64,000 bases of DNA from Pseudomonas sp. JUb42 (GCF_024807945.1 NZ_JANUFD010000001.1:682001-746000), one strand, 5' to 3'; shown: positions 15,704 to 23,932, counted from the stretch's first letter. Translations and numbers: made by a program. The notes: generated by a model from the letters alone, not told the origin.

Positions 15704-16713
15704 CCTCCCACGAGGCCATCGTCTGGCCGCAGATCAGCCTGCCCCGGCATGAACGGCAATGGACGGCGCTGCACAACCGCCTGCATCAGCCACGGCGTGA
15801 CTGGCACGGGCAGTTTGCCGGGCAGCCGCTTACGGTGCGCTGGAGTGGTGTTGCGGCGGATACCGCTGCCGAGCTGTGGATGACCCTGGGCCAGGCAATG
15901 TTTGCCTTGAGCCTGCCGGACGAAGCACTACGAGTGCTTGGTCTGCCTGCCAGCGTAAAGCCCCACAGCCTGGCCGGCAGCCTGCTGCTGGAACAGGCCT
16001 TGCTGCCGCTGATCCTGCCCATCGAGCAACTGTTCGGCCTGCCGCTGCGAGTCCAGGACAATCCGACACCGCGCGTGCGCGGCCCTCTGGCCATGCATCT
16101 TGGCGTGCAACTGGGCGAGGCCGCCGAGTGGCCGCTGCAACTGCATATGGACGAAGACGGCGCTGATTTGCTGGCCGCCGCCCTTGATCTTTATGCGCCA
16201 ACCGTGCCCCACGATCTGGGCCATCTGCCGCTGCCCATGACCGTCGACAGCGGCGAAGCCTGGCTGACCCTGGCCGAGCTGCGCAGCCTGTTGCCGGGGG
16301 ACGTGGTGATGCTCGACCCGTGGCCCGCCAGCCAGGTGCGTCTGTGCGCTGTGACGGGGCTGCAGGCCCGGGCGCAACTGGACGGGCAGCGCCTGCAACT
16401 GCTTGAGCAACCTTTTGCCGTGAATTCTATGAAGGAGCATCACATGACCGAAGTGGGTGCCGGACGCGGCCTGGAAACGAGTCTGGAAGCGAGTCTGAAC
16501 GAGCTGCCACTCAAGCTGGTGTGTCAGGTCGGCAGTGTCGAGATGACCCTCGCGCAACTGCGCGAACTGGGCACGGGCAGCCTGCTGCAACTGACGCCGA
16601 GCATGCAGGAAGGCGTCGATCTGATGATCAACGGCCGCCGTGTCGGCCAAGGCCAGCTGGTGCAAGTCGGTGAAGGCCTGGGTGTGCGCCTGCTGAGCTT
16701 CGCCACGCCATGA
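15700..16713 (+). CDS. sctQ: T3SS cytoplasmic C-ring/pod protein SctQ
   Basis: The 337-residue protein starts at a TTG that overlaps the sctO stop (TTGA) with GGGAG upstream. The variable N-terminal part is followed by SPOA (FliN/SctQ) domains, the last spanning about residues 255-335 (LKLVCQVGSVEMTLAQLREL, MINGRRVGQGQLVQV). SctQ builds the sorting platform pods with SctK and SctL. An internal in-frame start with a good ribosome site lies at 16444 (separate entry), as known for YscQ and SpaO. Confidence 0.9.
   Translation: MTSHEAIVWPQISLPRHERQWTALHNRLHQPRRDWHGQFAGQPLTVRWSGVAADTAAELWMTLGQAMFALSLPDEALRVLGLPASVKPHSLAGSLLLEQALLPLILPIEQLFGLPLRVQDNPTPRVRGPLAMHLGVQLGEAAEWPLQLHMDEDGADLLAAALDLYAPTVPHDLGHLPLPMTVDSGEAWLTLAELRSLLPGDVVMLDPWPASQVRLCAVTGLQARAQLDGQRLQLLEQPFAVNSMKEHHMTEVGAGRGLETSLEASLNELPLKLVCQVGSVEMTLAQLRELGTGSLLQLTPSMQEGVDLMINGRRVGQGQLVQVGEGLGVRLLSFATP
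16444..16713 (+). CDS. Predicted internal translation product SctQ-C
   Basis: Inside sctQ, AAGGAG at 16432-16437 stands 6 bases before an in-frame ATG at 16444. Translation from here would give an 89-residue protein comprising only the C-terminal SPOA domain. In Yersinia YscQ and Salmonella SpaO the same kind of internal product binds the full-length protein and supports platform assembly. The in-frame ATG at 16429 overlaps the Shine-Dalgarno itself and is not the favoured start. Confidence 0.65.
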   Translation: MTEVGAGRGLETSLEASLNELPLKLVCQVGSVEMTLAQLRELGTGSLLQLTPSMQEGVDLMINGRRVGQGQLVQVGEGLGVRLLSFATP

Positions 16714-17363
16714 GCGGCTATCAGCCGAACCTGATCGAGATCATTCTGGTCGTCGCCACCATTGGTCTCATCCCGCTGGCGGTGGTGACCCTGACCGGTT
16801 TCATGAAGATTTCCGTGGTGCTGTTCCTGATCCGCAACGCCCTGGGCGTGCAGCAGACGCCGCCGAACCTGGTGCTGTACGGCATCGCCCTGATCCTCTC
16901 GGTGTATGTGACCACGCCGCTGATTGGCGACATGTACCGCCAGGTGCAGGGGCGCGACCTGAACATGGAGAACGTCGAGCAGGTCAAGGAGTTCGGCGAG
17001 GCCTTGCGCCCACCCTTGCAGGCGCATCTGTCGCGTTTTGCCAATCAGAGCGAGCGCGGCTTTTTCGTCCAGGCCACGGAGACCATCTGGTCGCCGGAAG
17101 CCCGGGCCGACCTGCGTGATGACGACTTGGTGGTGCTGGTCCCGGCCTTTGTCAGTTCGGAGCTGACCCGGGCCTTCGAGATCGGTTTCCTGTTGTACAT
17201 CCCGTTTCTGGTGGTGGATCTGTTGGTGTCTAACGTGCTCATGGCCATGGGCATGTCCATGGTCTCACCGACGTTGATATCAATACCGCTGAAGCTGTTC
17301 CTTTTTGTCTCGTTGAGCGGCTGGTCGCGCTTGATGCACGGTCTGATTCTTAGCTACGGGTGA
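16710..17363 (+). CDS. sctR: T3SS export gate protein SctR
   Basis: The product is 217 residues with four membrane segments. It belongs to the FliP/SctR family, shown by GFMKISVVLFLIRNALGVQQ near residues 30-50 and FVSSELTRAFEIGFLLYIPF near 147-166. Five copies form the core of the export pore with SctS and SctT. The ATG overlaps the sctQ stop. Confidence 0.96.
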   Translation: MSGYQPNLIEIILVVATIGLIPLAVVTLTGFMKISVVLFLIRNALGVQQTPPNLVLYGIALILSVYVTTPLIGDMYRQVQGRDLNMENVEQVKEFGEALRPPLQAHLSRFANQSERGFFVQATETIWSPEARADLRDDDLVVLVPAFVSSELTRAFEIGFLLYIPFLVVDLLVSNVLMAMGMSMVSPTLISIPLKLFLFVSLSGWSRLMHGLILSYG

Positions 17364-17367
17364 ACCC

Positions 17368-17637
17368 ATGGGGCAGGACGTTTTTCTTTCGTTGATGAAA
17401 CAGGCGCTGATGACGGTGCTGCTGTTGTCCGCACCGGCCTTGGGCGTGGCGATCATCGTCGGCCTCAGCGTTGGTCTGTTGCAGGCCCTGACCCAGATTC
17501 AGGACCAGACGTTGCCGCAGGTGGTCAAACTGGTGGCGGTGCTGCTGGTGATCGTCTTTGTCGGGCCGTTGCTGGCCGGGCAGGTGGCGGAACTGGGCAG
17601 CACGGTGCTGGACAACTTCCCGCTATGGACGCGCTGA
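17368..17637 (+). CDS. sctS: T3SS export gate protein SctS
   Basis: The 89-residue protein has two membrane hairpin helices and the FliQ/SctS signature (GLLQALTQIQDQTLPQVVKL). It starts 4 bases after sctR and is of normal length. Confidence 0.95.
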   Translation: MGQDVFLSLMKQALMTVLLLSAPALGVAIIVGLSVGLLQALTQIQDQTLPQVVKLVAVLLVIVFVGPLLAGQVAELGSTVLDNFPLWTR

Positions 17638-17643
17638 ACGGGC

Positions 17644-18462
17644 ATGGATGCGGCTCTGGTCAATACGTTTCTCGAGGTCGCTTACCCGGTGATCAGCTCG
17701 GCGGCGCTCTCGGCTTCGCGAGCAATGGGCCTGGTGGTGATAACGCCTGCGTTCAACCGCCTGGGTCTCACCGGGATGATCCGTGGCTGTGTGGCGGTGG
17801 CAATTTCGGTACCGATGTTCCTGCCGACCTTTACCGCGTTTACCTCCATGCCCGAGCACGGCAGCTTTTGGCTCGCCGGTTTGCTGATCAAGGAGTTCCT
17901 GATTGGCCTGCTGGTCGGGCTGTTGTTCGGCATTCCGTTCTGGGCGGCGGAAGTGGCGGGGGAACTGATCGACCTGCAACGCGGCTCGACCATGGCACAA
18001 CTGGTGGACCCGCTGTCGTCCGGGGAGTCCAGTGTCATGGCGACGCTGTTGACGGTGATGCTGATCACCCTGTTCTTCATGTCCGGCGGCTTTATTCTGA
18101 TGGTCGACGGCTATTTCCATAGCTACCAGTTATGGCCGGTCACGGCTTTCACCCCGCTGTTTGCCTCGTCGGCATTGCTGGCGGTGCTGTCAATCCTCGA
18201 TCAGGTGATGCGCATCGGCGTGTTGATGGTTTCGCCCTTGATCATCTCCCTGCTGGTCACCGACCTGATGCTGGCCTACCTGTCGCGCATGGCGCCGAGC
18301 CTGCATATCTTCGACTTGTCGCTGCCGGTGAAGAACCTGTTTTTCACCATTCTGATGGTGATTTATATCGGCTTCCTGATCCCCTTGATGCTCGATCAAC
18401 TGGCGGAATTCCGTGGCACCGTGGAGCTGCTCAAGAGCCTGGTAGGAGACAGCCATGGCTGA
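17644..18462 (+). CDS. sctT: T3SS export gate protein SctT
   Basis: The 272-residue multi-pass membrane protein of the FliR/SctT family has the typical LLIKEFLIGLLVGLLFGIPF and ELIDLQRGSTMAQLVDP phrases. It caps the helical SctR5S4T1 export pore. It ends within sctU, overlapping by 8 bases. Confidence 0.95.
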   Translation: MDAALVNTFLEVAYPVISSAALSASRAMGLVVITPAFNRLGLTGMIRGCVAVAISVPMFLPTFTAFTSMPEHGSFWLAGLLIKEFLIGLLVGLLFGIPFWAAEVAGELIDLQRGSTMAQLVDPLSSGESSVMATLLTVMLITLFFMSGGFILMVDGYFHSYQLWPVTAFTPLFASSALLAVLSILDQVMRIGVLMVSPLIISLLVTDLMLAYLSRMAPSLHIFDLSLPVKNLFFTILMVIYIGFLIPLMLDQLAEFRGTVELLKSLVGDSHG

Positions 18463-19501
18463 TACCAGCGAAGAGAAATCCCAGCCCGCCACGGACAAGA
18501 AACTCAAGGACGCGCGCAAGAAAGGCCAGGTTGCCAAGAGCCAGGACCTGGTCTCGGGCATGGTCATTCTGTTCTGTACCCTGTGCATCTCGATCATGGC
18601 GCCACGGGCCGAGGCCCAAGTGCGCAAGTTGATCGACCTGACTGCGCAGATCTATATCGAACCCTTCGCAACGGTGTGGCCGCGAGTGCTGGATACCGCC
18701 GAGCGCCTGCTGATCAGCATTACCCTGCCGGTGATGGCGGTAACCATGGGGGTGGTGATCCTGACCAACCTGATCACCATGCGCGGCGTGGTGTTCTCGG
18801 TGGAACCGATCAAACCGGACTTCAAACGGATCAATCCGGCCGAAGGCTTCAAGCGCATCTTTGCCTTGCGCAATGTGGTCGAATTTCTCAAGGGCCTGGT
18901 CAAGGTGCATCTGCTCGGGCTGGCGTTCTACGTGGTCGGGCGGCACGCCTTGCAGGCGCTGATGGAGTCGTCGCGCTGTGGCGCCGGTTGCATCGAGTCG
19001 ACGTTTTTTCTGGTGCTCAAGCCGTTGGTGTTTACCGTGCTGGCGGCGTTTTTGCTGGTCGGCGGGGCTGATGTGATGATGCAGCGCTGGCTGTTTGGCC
19101 GGGACATGAAAATGACCCGCAGCGAGCAGAAGCGTGAACGCAAGGACATCGACGGCGACCCGCTGATCAAGAGCGAACGCCAGCGCCAGCGCCGGGAAAT
19201 GCAGGCCCTGGCCACCAAACTGGGCCTGGCCCGGGCGTCCCTGGTGATCGGCGTATCCGGTGGCTGGGTGGTGGGGTTGCGCTATGTGCGTGGGGAAACG
19301 CCGGTGCCCATCGTGGTCAGCCGCACGGAACCTGAAGACTCCCCGGCCATCCTCGCCGAAGCCACCCGTCTGGGCATCGCCCATGCCATGGACCCGAATC
19401 TGGCAGGCGAGATTGCCCGCCGCGCGGTGCCGGGTGATCCGGTGCCGGACCAGACCTTTCAGGCGGTGGCGGATTTGCTGGTGGCGGCGCGGTTGATCTG
19501 A
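18455..19501 (+). CDS. sctU: T3SS export switch protein SctU lacking the NPTH self-cleavage motif
   Basis: This 348-residue FlhB/SctU family protein has an N-terminal basic stretch (DKKLKDARKKGQVAKSQD), four membrane segments and a soluble C-terminal domain ending QTFQAVADLLVAARL. AGGAG precedes the ATG. Family members carry NPTH, which self-cleaves between N and P and drives the change of substrate class. Aligning on the conserved LRY that follows, residues 267-270 here read VSGG, so the autoproteolytic residues are absent. The frame is intact on both sides (LVIGVSGGWVVGLRYVRGE). The locus also has no recognisable SctP, so substrate switching probably works differently. Confidence 0.93.
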   Translation: MADTSEEKSQPATDKKLKDARKKGQVAKSQDLVSGMVILFCTLCISIMAPRAEAQVRKLIDLTAQIYIEPFATVWPRVLDTAERLLISITLPVMAVTMGVVILTNLITMRGVVFSVEPIKPDFKRINPAEGFKRIFALRNVVEFLKGLVKVHLLGLAFYVVGRHALQALMESSRCGAGCIESTFFLVLKPLVFTVLAAFLLVGGADVMMQRWLFGRDMKMTRSEQKRERKDIDGDPLIKSERQRQRREMQALATKLGLARASLVIGVSGGWVVGLRYVRGETPVPIVVSRTEPEDSPAILAEATRLGIAHAMDPNLAGEIARRAVPGDPVPDQTFQAVADLLVAARLI

Positions 19502-19546
19502 AGATCAATGTTTCTGTCACCGCGCGAACAAGAAGGCACACAAAAT

Positions 19547-19638
19547 TGTGGGACCGGCTTTAGCCGGGAAGACGTTGGTGTGAACGATGCATTTATATCG
19601 TTTGTCCCGACGCTTTCCCGGCTAAAGCCGGTCCCACA
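19547..19638. repeat. REP-type inverted repeat, CCGGCTTTAGCCGGGA family
   Basis: TGTGGGACCGGCTTTAGCCG and the inverse CGGCTAAAGCCGGTCCCACA flank a 50-base spacer. The same family recurs, more compactly, at 59267-59320 and 61940-61993. Confidence 0.8.
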
Positions 19639-19697
19639 GGTGCGCCAGAACCTAGGCCTTCTCAGGCAAGCTTGCTTCCACAGATTTAGCAGTGATC

Positions 19698-19791
19698 CGT
19701 TGGAGCGAGGCTTGCCCGCGAAGAGGCCGGTGCATCCGGCACATATCCGCAGCCCGACCCATCGCCTTCGCGGACAAGCCCGGCTCCAACG
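19698..19791. repeat. REP-type inverted repeat, GCGAGGCTTGCCCGCGAA family
   Basis: CGTTGGAGCGAGGCTTGCCC and a diverged inverse ending GGCTCCAACG flank a spacer. Related to elements at 24312-24400 and 41131-41217. Confidence 0.75.
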
Positions 19792-19841
19792 AATTGCGCA
19801 GATCTCGGCAGCGCCTACAGGTTGTGTGCATTCAGGCTGCG

Positions 19842-22800
19842 TCAGCTGTTATCCACATCATGGTACTCACCGCCATACCCGTCGGTGGTCCGCCAGATAA
19901 TGTCGTGGTTATCGTTGGTCCATTCCGAAGGCCGGGTGGAGAATTTGTAGTCTTCGGAGCGGCGGTTGTTGCCGTCGCCGATGTAGTCGGGGTGGTCGAG
20001 GTTCTTGCCCTTGACGCTGGAGCGGGCATCCCATTCTTCCTTGCGGAAGTCGAAGATGCTTTGGTCCCCCGGTGCGTCGCGCTGGCCCCAGTCGGAGAGG
20101 TAGGTCTGCAGCCACACATAGGCTTCGTCGCCGTTGGGTTGCAGCAGGCCGTCGGCCTTGAAGTCCTTGATCTGGTCCCAGTTCTGCAGTGAAACCTTGT
20201 GCAGCTTGGCCGACTTGATATCGCCGAGGATCGCGCCGACGAAGGAGAACACCCCGGAAAACAGGAAGCCCACAGGGCCGAGCAGTGGTATCAGGCGCCC
20301 GGTCACGCCCAGGGCCCCGGCCACGCTGCCCGCTGCGCCGACCAGGCTGCTGACGCCACCGGCCACGGACAGTGAACCGGAGGCAATCTTGATCGGGTCT
20401 TTTTCCCGCACGCCGTCACGGATGGTCAGGCCGCCGGTGACGACGCCGATGACCCCGCCCACTACGTCGGCAGCGGCGCCAATGACCTTGATCGCGCTGC
20501 CGGCAATGCGCGCCACCTTGCCCGCGCCCGATACGCCGCCGCGTTTCTCGATGCCTTTTTCGATGCCTTCGTGCAGCTTGGTCATCGAGGCTTCGTCGAA
20601 CGGCTGGCCGTTGAGGGCCTTGCCGACGTCTTTGCCATCGGCCATGGCGTCGTCGATGATGTTGTAGTACTTGTTCTGGATCTCTTCGACCGAGCGCGGC
20701 ACATCCGGGCCGGTAACGCCGCCCGGCTTGCTCCAGATGGCGGGCACCGAACGGTCCAGGCCCATCATCTTGTAGGCGTTGGTGCCCATGATCTTGTCGA
20801 AGGTCTTGGTGCCCAGGGTCGCGAAGTGCGAGCCGGTGCTGAGGAAGCCGATAAAGTCGTTGGCGATGCCGACCCGCTCGCGTGGCGTATCGGCCAGGCT
20901 GCCGCCCTTGCCGACCAGTTGGTAAATCGCCCGGCCCATGGAAATCGCGCCGCCCATGGAACCGAGTACGCCGTTATCGCTGAGGAAGGCCAGGTTCTTG
21001 GTGAAGGCGCCACGGTTCTCGGCGCTCATGCCGGGCATCAGATCGGCGCTGACCGCCTTGTTGATGTCGTCTAGGGTGATCTTGCCGTTGGCCTGCCAGG
21101 TGTCGCCCAGGTTGGACATGACCTTGCCGAAGTCGGTCGCGGCGTTCTTGTCGTTCATCAACAGCTCGACGAACTTTTCGTAGGTCGCCAGGGAGCGCCG
21201 CGGGATGCCGTCGCCACTGGCCTTGAGCGCCTGCAGGATCAGCAGGGCGTTGTCGGTGCCAGCCAGGGCGGTGTTCTCGTCGGAGATCTTGCTCGGGTCG
21301 GCGACCAGCTTGTCCAGCTCCATGGTGTAGCCGTCGATCTGCACGTTCTGCAGAAATTCGTCGGCCTTGGCCGGATCGATATCGGCAAGCCCGGCGTAGG
21401 CGGCCTGGATTTCCTGGGTGGCCAGTTCGGTTTTGCCATCGGCCTGCAGTGCGTCGATGTATTTGACGAAGTTTTCCGAGGAGGTGCTGTCGATCAGCTT
21501 CTGCCGGGTTTCATCGACCTTGGCAGAACCGCCTTCGACCTTGCCCACGGCGTTGTCGTGGTGGGTCTTGAGGTCTTTCATGATGGTTTCGTCACCCATC
21601 AGGGTGCCGATCTGCGCATCGATGGCCTTGCTGTCGAAGATATGTTCGCGCACGTCCCGTGAGGTGACGTTCTCCGGATCGGTGGCGCTGCCCTGATTGG
21701 TGAAGCCGTGCTCGGGGATGATCGACATGCCGTTTTCCGACATGCTCTTGGCTTCCAGTGCACGGACGAACTTGGCCCGTGAATCGTCCTGGCCGATGCT
21801 GCCGTCCTTGACCCCGGCGCGGTACTCGTCGATCAGGGTCTTGATCGCCAGGTCGCGCACCGACAGCGGTTGGCCGTTATCGTCTTTCTCGGTGGTCGCC
21901 AGATCATCCACCGACACGTCTTTGCGTGGCGGCAAACCACTGTCGGCACGCAGCTTGTCGACGTCGGTGGTCTGCTCGGCAATGTCGGTGCGGTACGAGG
22001 AAATCTGGTCGAACATCTGCGGGTTGTCGTCCTGGGAGACGATGATTTTCTCCTCGGCGCCACCGGGCTTGTGGTAGGTGAAGGCGATCAGGCCAGGGCC
22101 GTATTCGCCGACGCCGCCGACACTCATGATGTCTTCGGTGGACGGCAGATAGTCCCCCGGTTCGGCCTTGACGTAGCCGTCGGCCTTGGCCTTTTCCAGG
22201 CCGGTAATGGTCTGGCCTTTGTTGGAATAATCGAGGAACGCCTGGGGGCTGAGGTTGCGCGAGACCACCAACAATTTGCCGTCGCTTTGGGTGACGACGA
22301 GGATGCCGTCGGTGGGCGCATCGACCTTGCTGATGCCGCTCAGTGGCAGCGCAGTTTCGCCATTGCTGACCAGATGCTGATCGGGCAGGGTGCGGGCGTT
22401 CTTGATGTAATCAAAGGCCGGGGTGCCCTGGGTGGCGCTCAGGGCATGGAGGAAATCGTACAACTGGCTGCCGCGATCCGCCGGGGCCGGCTGACCGCCG
22501 ACGTTGCTATCGAGGGCGTCATAGCTGCGGTCGTGGGCAGCGGCGTCGTCCTGGCTGATCATGTACTTGTGGCCGTCGTGCTCGAACAGGATCACGCCGC
22601 TGTCGCTATCCTCGGAGACGATCTTCAGCCCGTCAGGCTTGAAGCCAGTGGGCAGGGCAGTGACTTTCTCGAAGCCCTTGGCCTCGCCTTCGCCGAGCTT
22701 TTCCAGGGTCTGCCCGGCGCCGGAGTAGGCTTTGAACGCTTCGGGCGTCACGCCTTCGGCGATGGTCAGTTCCTTGCCGCTGTTGAAGGTGACCTTGAGC

Positions 22801-23396
22801 ACGCCGTCGGCGGGCTTCTCGACCTTGTCGATATTGTCCAGCAGGAATTGGCCGTCATCCTTGCGCAGCAGTTCCTTGTCCGGATTCGACAGGCTGTCGC
22901 GAATGATCTTGCCCGCCGCTGTGCCCTGGGTTTCGGCCAGGGTGTGCAGCAGGTCGAACAGTTGCGTGCCGTGGTCCGGGCCCGGGTCTTCGCGGGTGGG
23001 CACGGCGTGGCCGAAGCGCAGGTTCTCGATGGTCTCGTAACCGGGCTGCACCTCTTCGGCGGCGCTCTTGCTGATCTGGTATTTGTTGCCTCCATGCTCG
23101 AAGTAGATCACCCCACCGTCCTTGTCTTCGGCGACGACCTTGAGTGTGTCGATATCGAGTTTTTCCGGCAGGGCAGTGATGGCCTTGTAGCTGTCGGCAT
23201 CGGCGGGCTTGCTGGCGCTGACCTCGGGCTGATTGCTCTTGGTCAGGATCTTGGGCATGAAGGTCTTGTCGGACGATGGCTCCTCGGGCGTGGCGGCCAG
23301 CAGGCGTGCTTTGTTGAGCAGGCTTTCAAACGCCTTGCCGACGGCTTTGGCCGGTGCCGGGGTATTCGAGGAGGTGGGTTCGGGTCTGGTGATCAT
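19842..23396 (-). CDS. Giant T3SS-flanking protein, candidate HrpK/HrpF/NolX-like translocator or effector
   Basis: The 1184-residue product has no N-terminal signal peptide, as expected of a type III substrate; its first 60 residues are rich in S, T, P and K. Residues about 80-480 carry degenerate repeats, including paired units with EHxGxKYxIS and the phrase LHxLxxTQGT. The central domain starts near residue 510 (LSVRDLAIKTLIDEYRAGVK) and matches the giant protein at the left edge. Residues about 960-1060 form several glycine/alanine-rich hydrophobic helices (IKVIGAAADVVGGVIGVV and LIPLLGPVGFLFSGVFSF), suited to membrane insertion. The C-terminal 120 residues are polar. A translocon role is inferred from this layout; a pore-forming effector is the alternative. 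Confidence 0.65.
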   Translation of the reverse strand: MITRPEPTSSNTPAPAKAVGKAFESLLNKARLLAATPEEPSSDKTFMPKILTKSNQPEVSASKPADADSYKAITALPEKLDIDTLKVVAEDKDGGVIYFEHGGNKYQISKSAAEEVQPGYETIENLRFGHAVPTREDPGPDHGTQLFDLLHTLAETQGTAAGKIIRDSLSNPDKELLRKDDGQFLLDNIDKVEKPADGVLKVTFNSGKELTIAEGVTPEAFKAYSGAGQTLEKLGEGEAKGFEKVTALPTGFKPDGLKIVSEDSDSGVILFEHDGHKYMISQDDAAAHDRSYDALDSNVGGQPAPADRGSQLYDFLHALSATQGTPAFDYIKNARTLPDQHLVSNGETALPLSGISKVDAPTDGILVVTQSDGKLLVVSRNLSPQAFLDYSNKGQTITGLEKAKADGYVKAEPGDYLPSTEDIMSVGGVGEYGPGLIAFTYHKPGGAEEKIIVSQDDNPQMFDQISSYRTDIAEQTTDVDKLRADSGLPPRKDVSVDDLATTEKDDNGQPLSVRDLAIKTLIDEYRAGVKDGSIGQDDSRAKFVRALEAKSMSENGMSIIPEHGFTNQGSATDPENVTSRDVREHIFDSKAIDAQIGTLMGDETIMKDLKTHHDNAVGKVEGGSAKVDETRQKLIDSTSSENFVKYIDALQADGKTELATQEIQAAYAGLADIDPAKADEFLQNVQIDGYTMELDKLVADPSKISDENTALAGTDNALLILQALKASGDGIPRRSLATYEKFVELLMNDKNAATDFGKVMSNLGDTWQANGKITLDDINKAVSADLMPGMSAENRGAFTKNLAFLSDNGVLGSMGGAISMGRAIYQLVGKGGSLADTPRERVGIANDFIGFLSTGSHFATLGTKTFDKIMGTNAYKMMGLDRSVPAIWSKPGGVTGPDVPRSVEEIQNKYYNIIDDAMADGKDVGKALNGQPFDEASMTKLHEGIEKGIEKRGGVSGAGKVARIAGSAIKVIGAAADVVGGVIGVVTGGLTIRDGVREKDPIKIASGSLSVAGGVSSLVGAAGSVAGALGVTGRLIPLLGPVGFLFSGVFSFVGAILGDIKSAKLHKVSLQNWDQIKDFKADGLLQPNGDEAYVWLQTYLSDWGQRDAPGDQSIFDFRKEEWDARSSVKGKNLDHPDYIGDGNNRRSEDYKFSTRPSEWTNDNHDIIWRTTDGYGGEYHDVDNS

Positions 23397-23460
23397 GCAA
23401 GGTCCGTCCGCTGGGATTCATAACGGTCGGATACTAGGTCAATACACCTCAGACAACGGA

Positions 23461-23477
23461 CAACCTTGACAAGGTTG
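23461..23477. promoter_or_regulatory. 17-bp perfect palindrome upstream of the second giant gene
   Basis: CAACCTTG-A-CAAGGTTG is perfectly symmetric and lies 65-81 bases before the start at 23396. It overlaps the first heptamer of direct-repeat copy c. A dimeric regulator site is likely. No equivalent palindrome accompanies copy b. Confidence 0.4.
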
Positions 23478-23491
23478 CACAAGCTTTCACG
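23475..23491 (+). promoter_or_regulatory. Direct-repeat motif, copy c
   Basis: TTGCACA (23475-23481) and TTTCACG (23485-23491) repeat with a 10-bp period, 79-95 bases upstream of the second giant gene. With the preceding AAGG the 20-base stretch differs at only two positions from the site at 3355-3374. TTTCAC at 23485 also pairs with GTGAAA at 23495-23500. A candidate leftward -10 (TAGTAT, reading the complement) lies near 23432-23437. Confidence 0.45.
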
Positions 23492-23564
23492 GGTGTGAAA
23501 TTGGGGTTGTCATATTCACGTCAGAACGGGATGGAGTTTATGGAGGTGAATTGTGGGAGACGAT

Positions 23565-23656
23565 TGTGGGAGCGAATTCATTCGCGAAGAGGTCAGTACA
23601 TCCGGCGCATCTTCATCGCCTGGAACACCGCCTTCGCGAATGAATTCGCTCCCACA
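23565..23656. repeat. REPIN, GAATTCATTCGCGAA family
   Basis: TGTGGGAGCGAATTCATTCG and the inverse ending GAATTCGCTCCCACA surround the spacer GGCGCATCTTCATCGCCTGG. The same spacer phrase occurs in the element near 28585-28625, indicating a common source. Confidence 0.85.
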
Positions 23657-23692
23657 TAGCTCAAACCCGCAAAATTCAGCTATGTCGTAGTG

Positions 23693-23932
23693 TTATGTGT
23701 TGCTGAGTAATGACGCTGTTCGATTCTCGTGAATCCGGCTCAACAGCTCATTGACCAGCGCCTTGGCCATATCGACCAGGTACATCGCGGCAAAGGGCAG
23801 GTCGCGTCGGGAGCCTTCCAACTGATCGCCGGACTCATAGATCACCGCTGCGGCGCTACGCAGCAGGTCGAACAGGCGCAGGAGGGTTTCTTCGAAGGTG
23901 TGGGGTGGGTCGGGGATTAATTTATCGATCAT
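23693..23932 (-). CDS. DUF6124 family protein
   Basis: The 79-residue product starts MIDKLIPDPP and has the core FDLLRSAAAVIYESGDQLEG followed by RDLPFAAMYLVDMAKALVNE, which is the DUF6124 pattern of small pseudomonad proteins of unknown function. It is predicted to be two soluble helices with no signal or membrane segment. A GTG nine codons upstream is possible, but the proline-rich MIDKL start resembles family members. Ribosome sites are weak for either. It is monocistronic next to a REP element. Confidence 0.6.
   Translation of the reverse strand: MIDKLIPDPPHTFEETLLRLFDLLRSAAAVIYESGDQLEGSRRDLPFAAMYLVDMAKALVNELLSRIHENRTASLLSNT

Larger units (their letters stand above)
19502..19841. other. 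Intergenic stretch with two REP elements after the sct operon
   Basis: These 340 bases between convergent sctU and the second giant gene hold two inverted repeats of different REP families (19547-19638 and 19698-19791). No classical T-tailed terminator was found, so the REP hairpins may serve as transcript ends for both sides. No coding sequence is supported. Confidence 0.6.

Noticed and set aside
5680..19501. Flagellar export locus
   Set aside because: Secretin, SctJ, SctK and SctD genes are present and there are no flagellin, hook or rod genes, so this is a non-flagellar system.
21870..23423. 517-residue rightward open frame opposite the second giant gene
   Set aside because: Shadow of the real leftward gene caused by codon bias; no start signal or recognisable domain.
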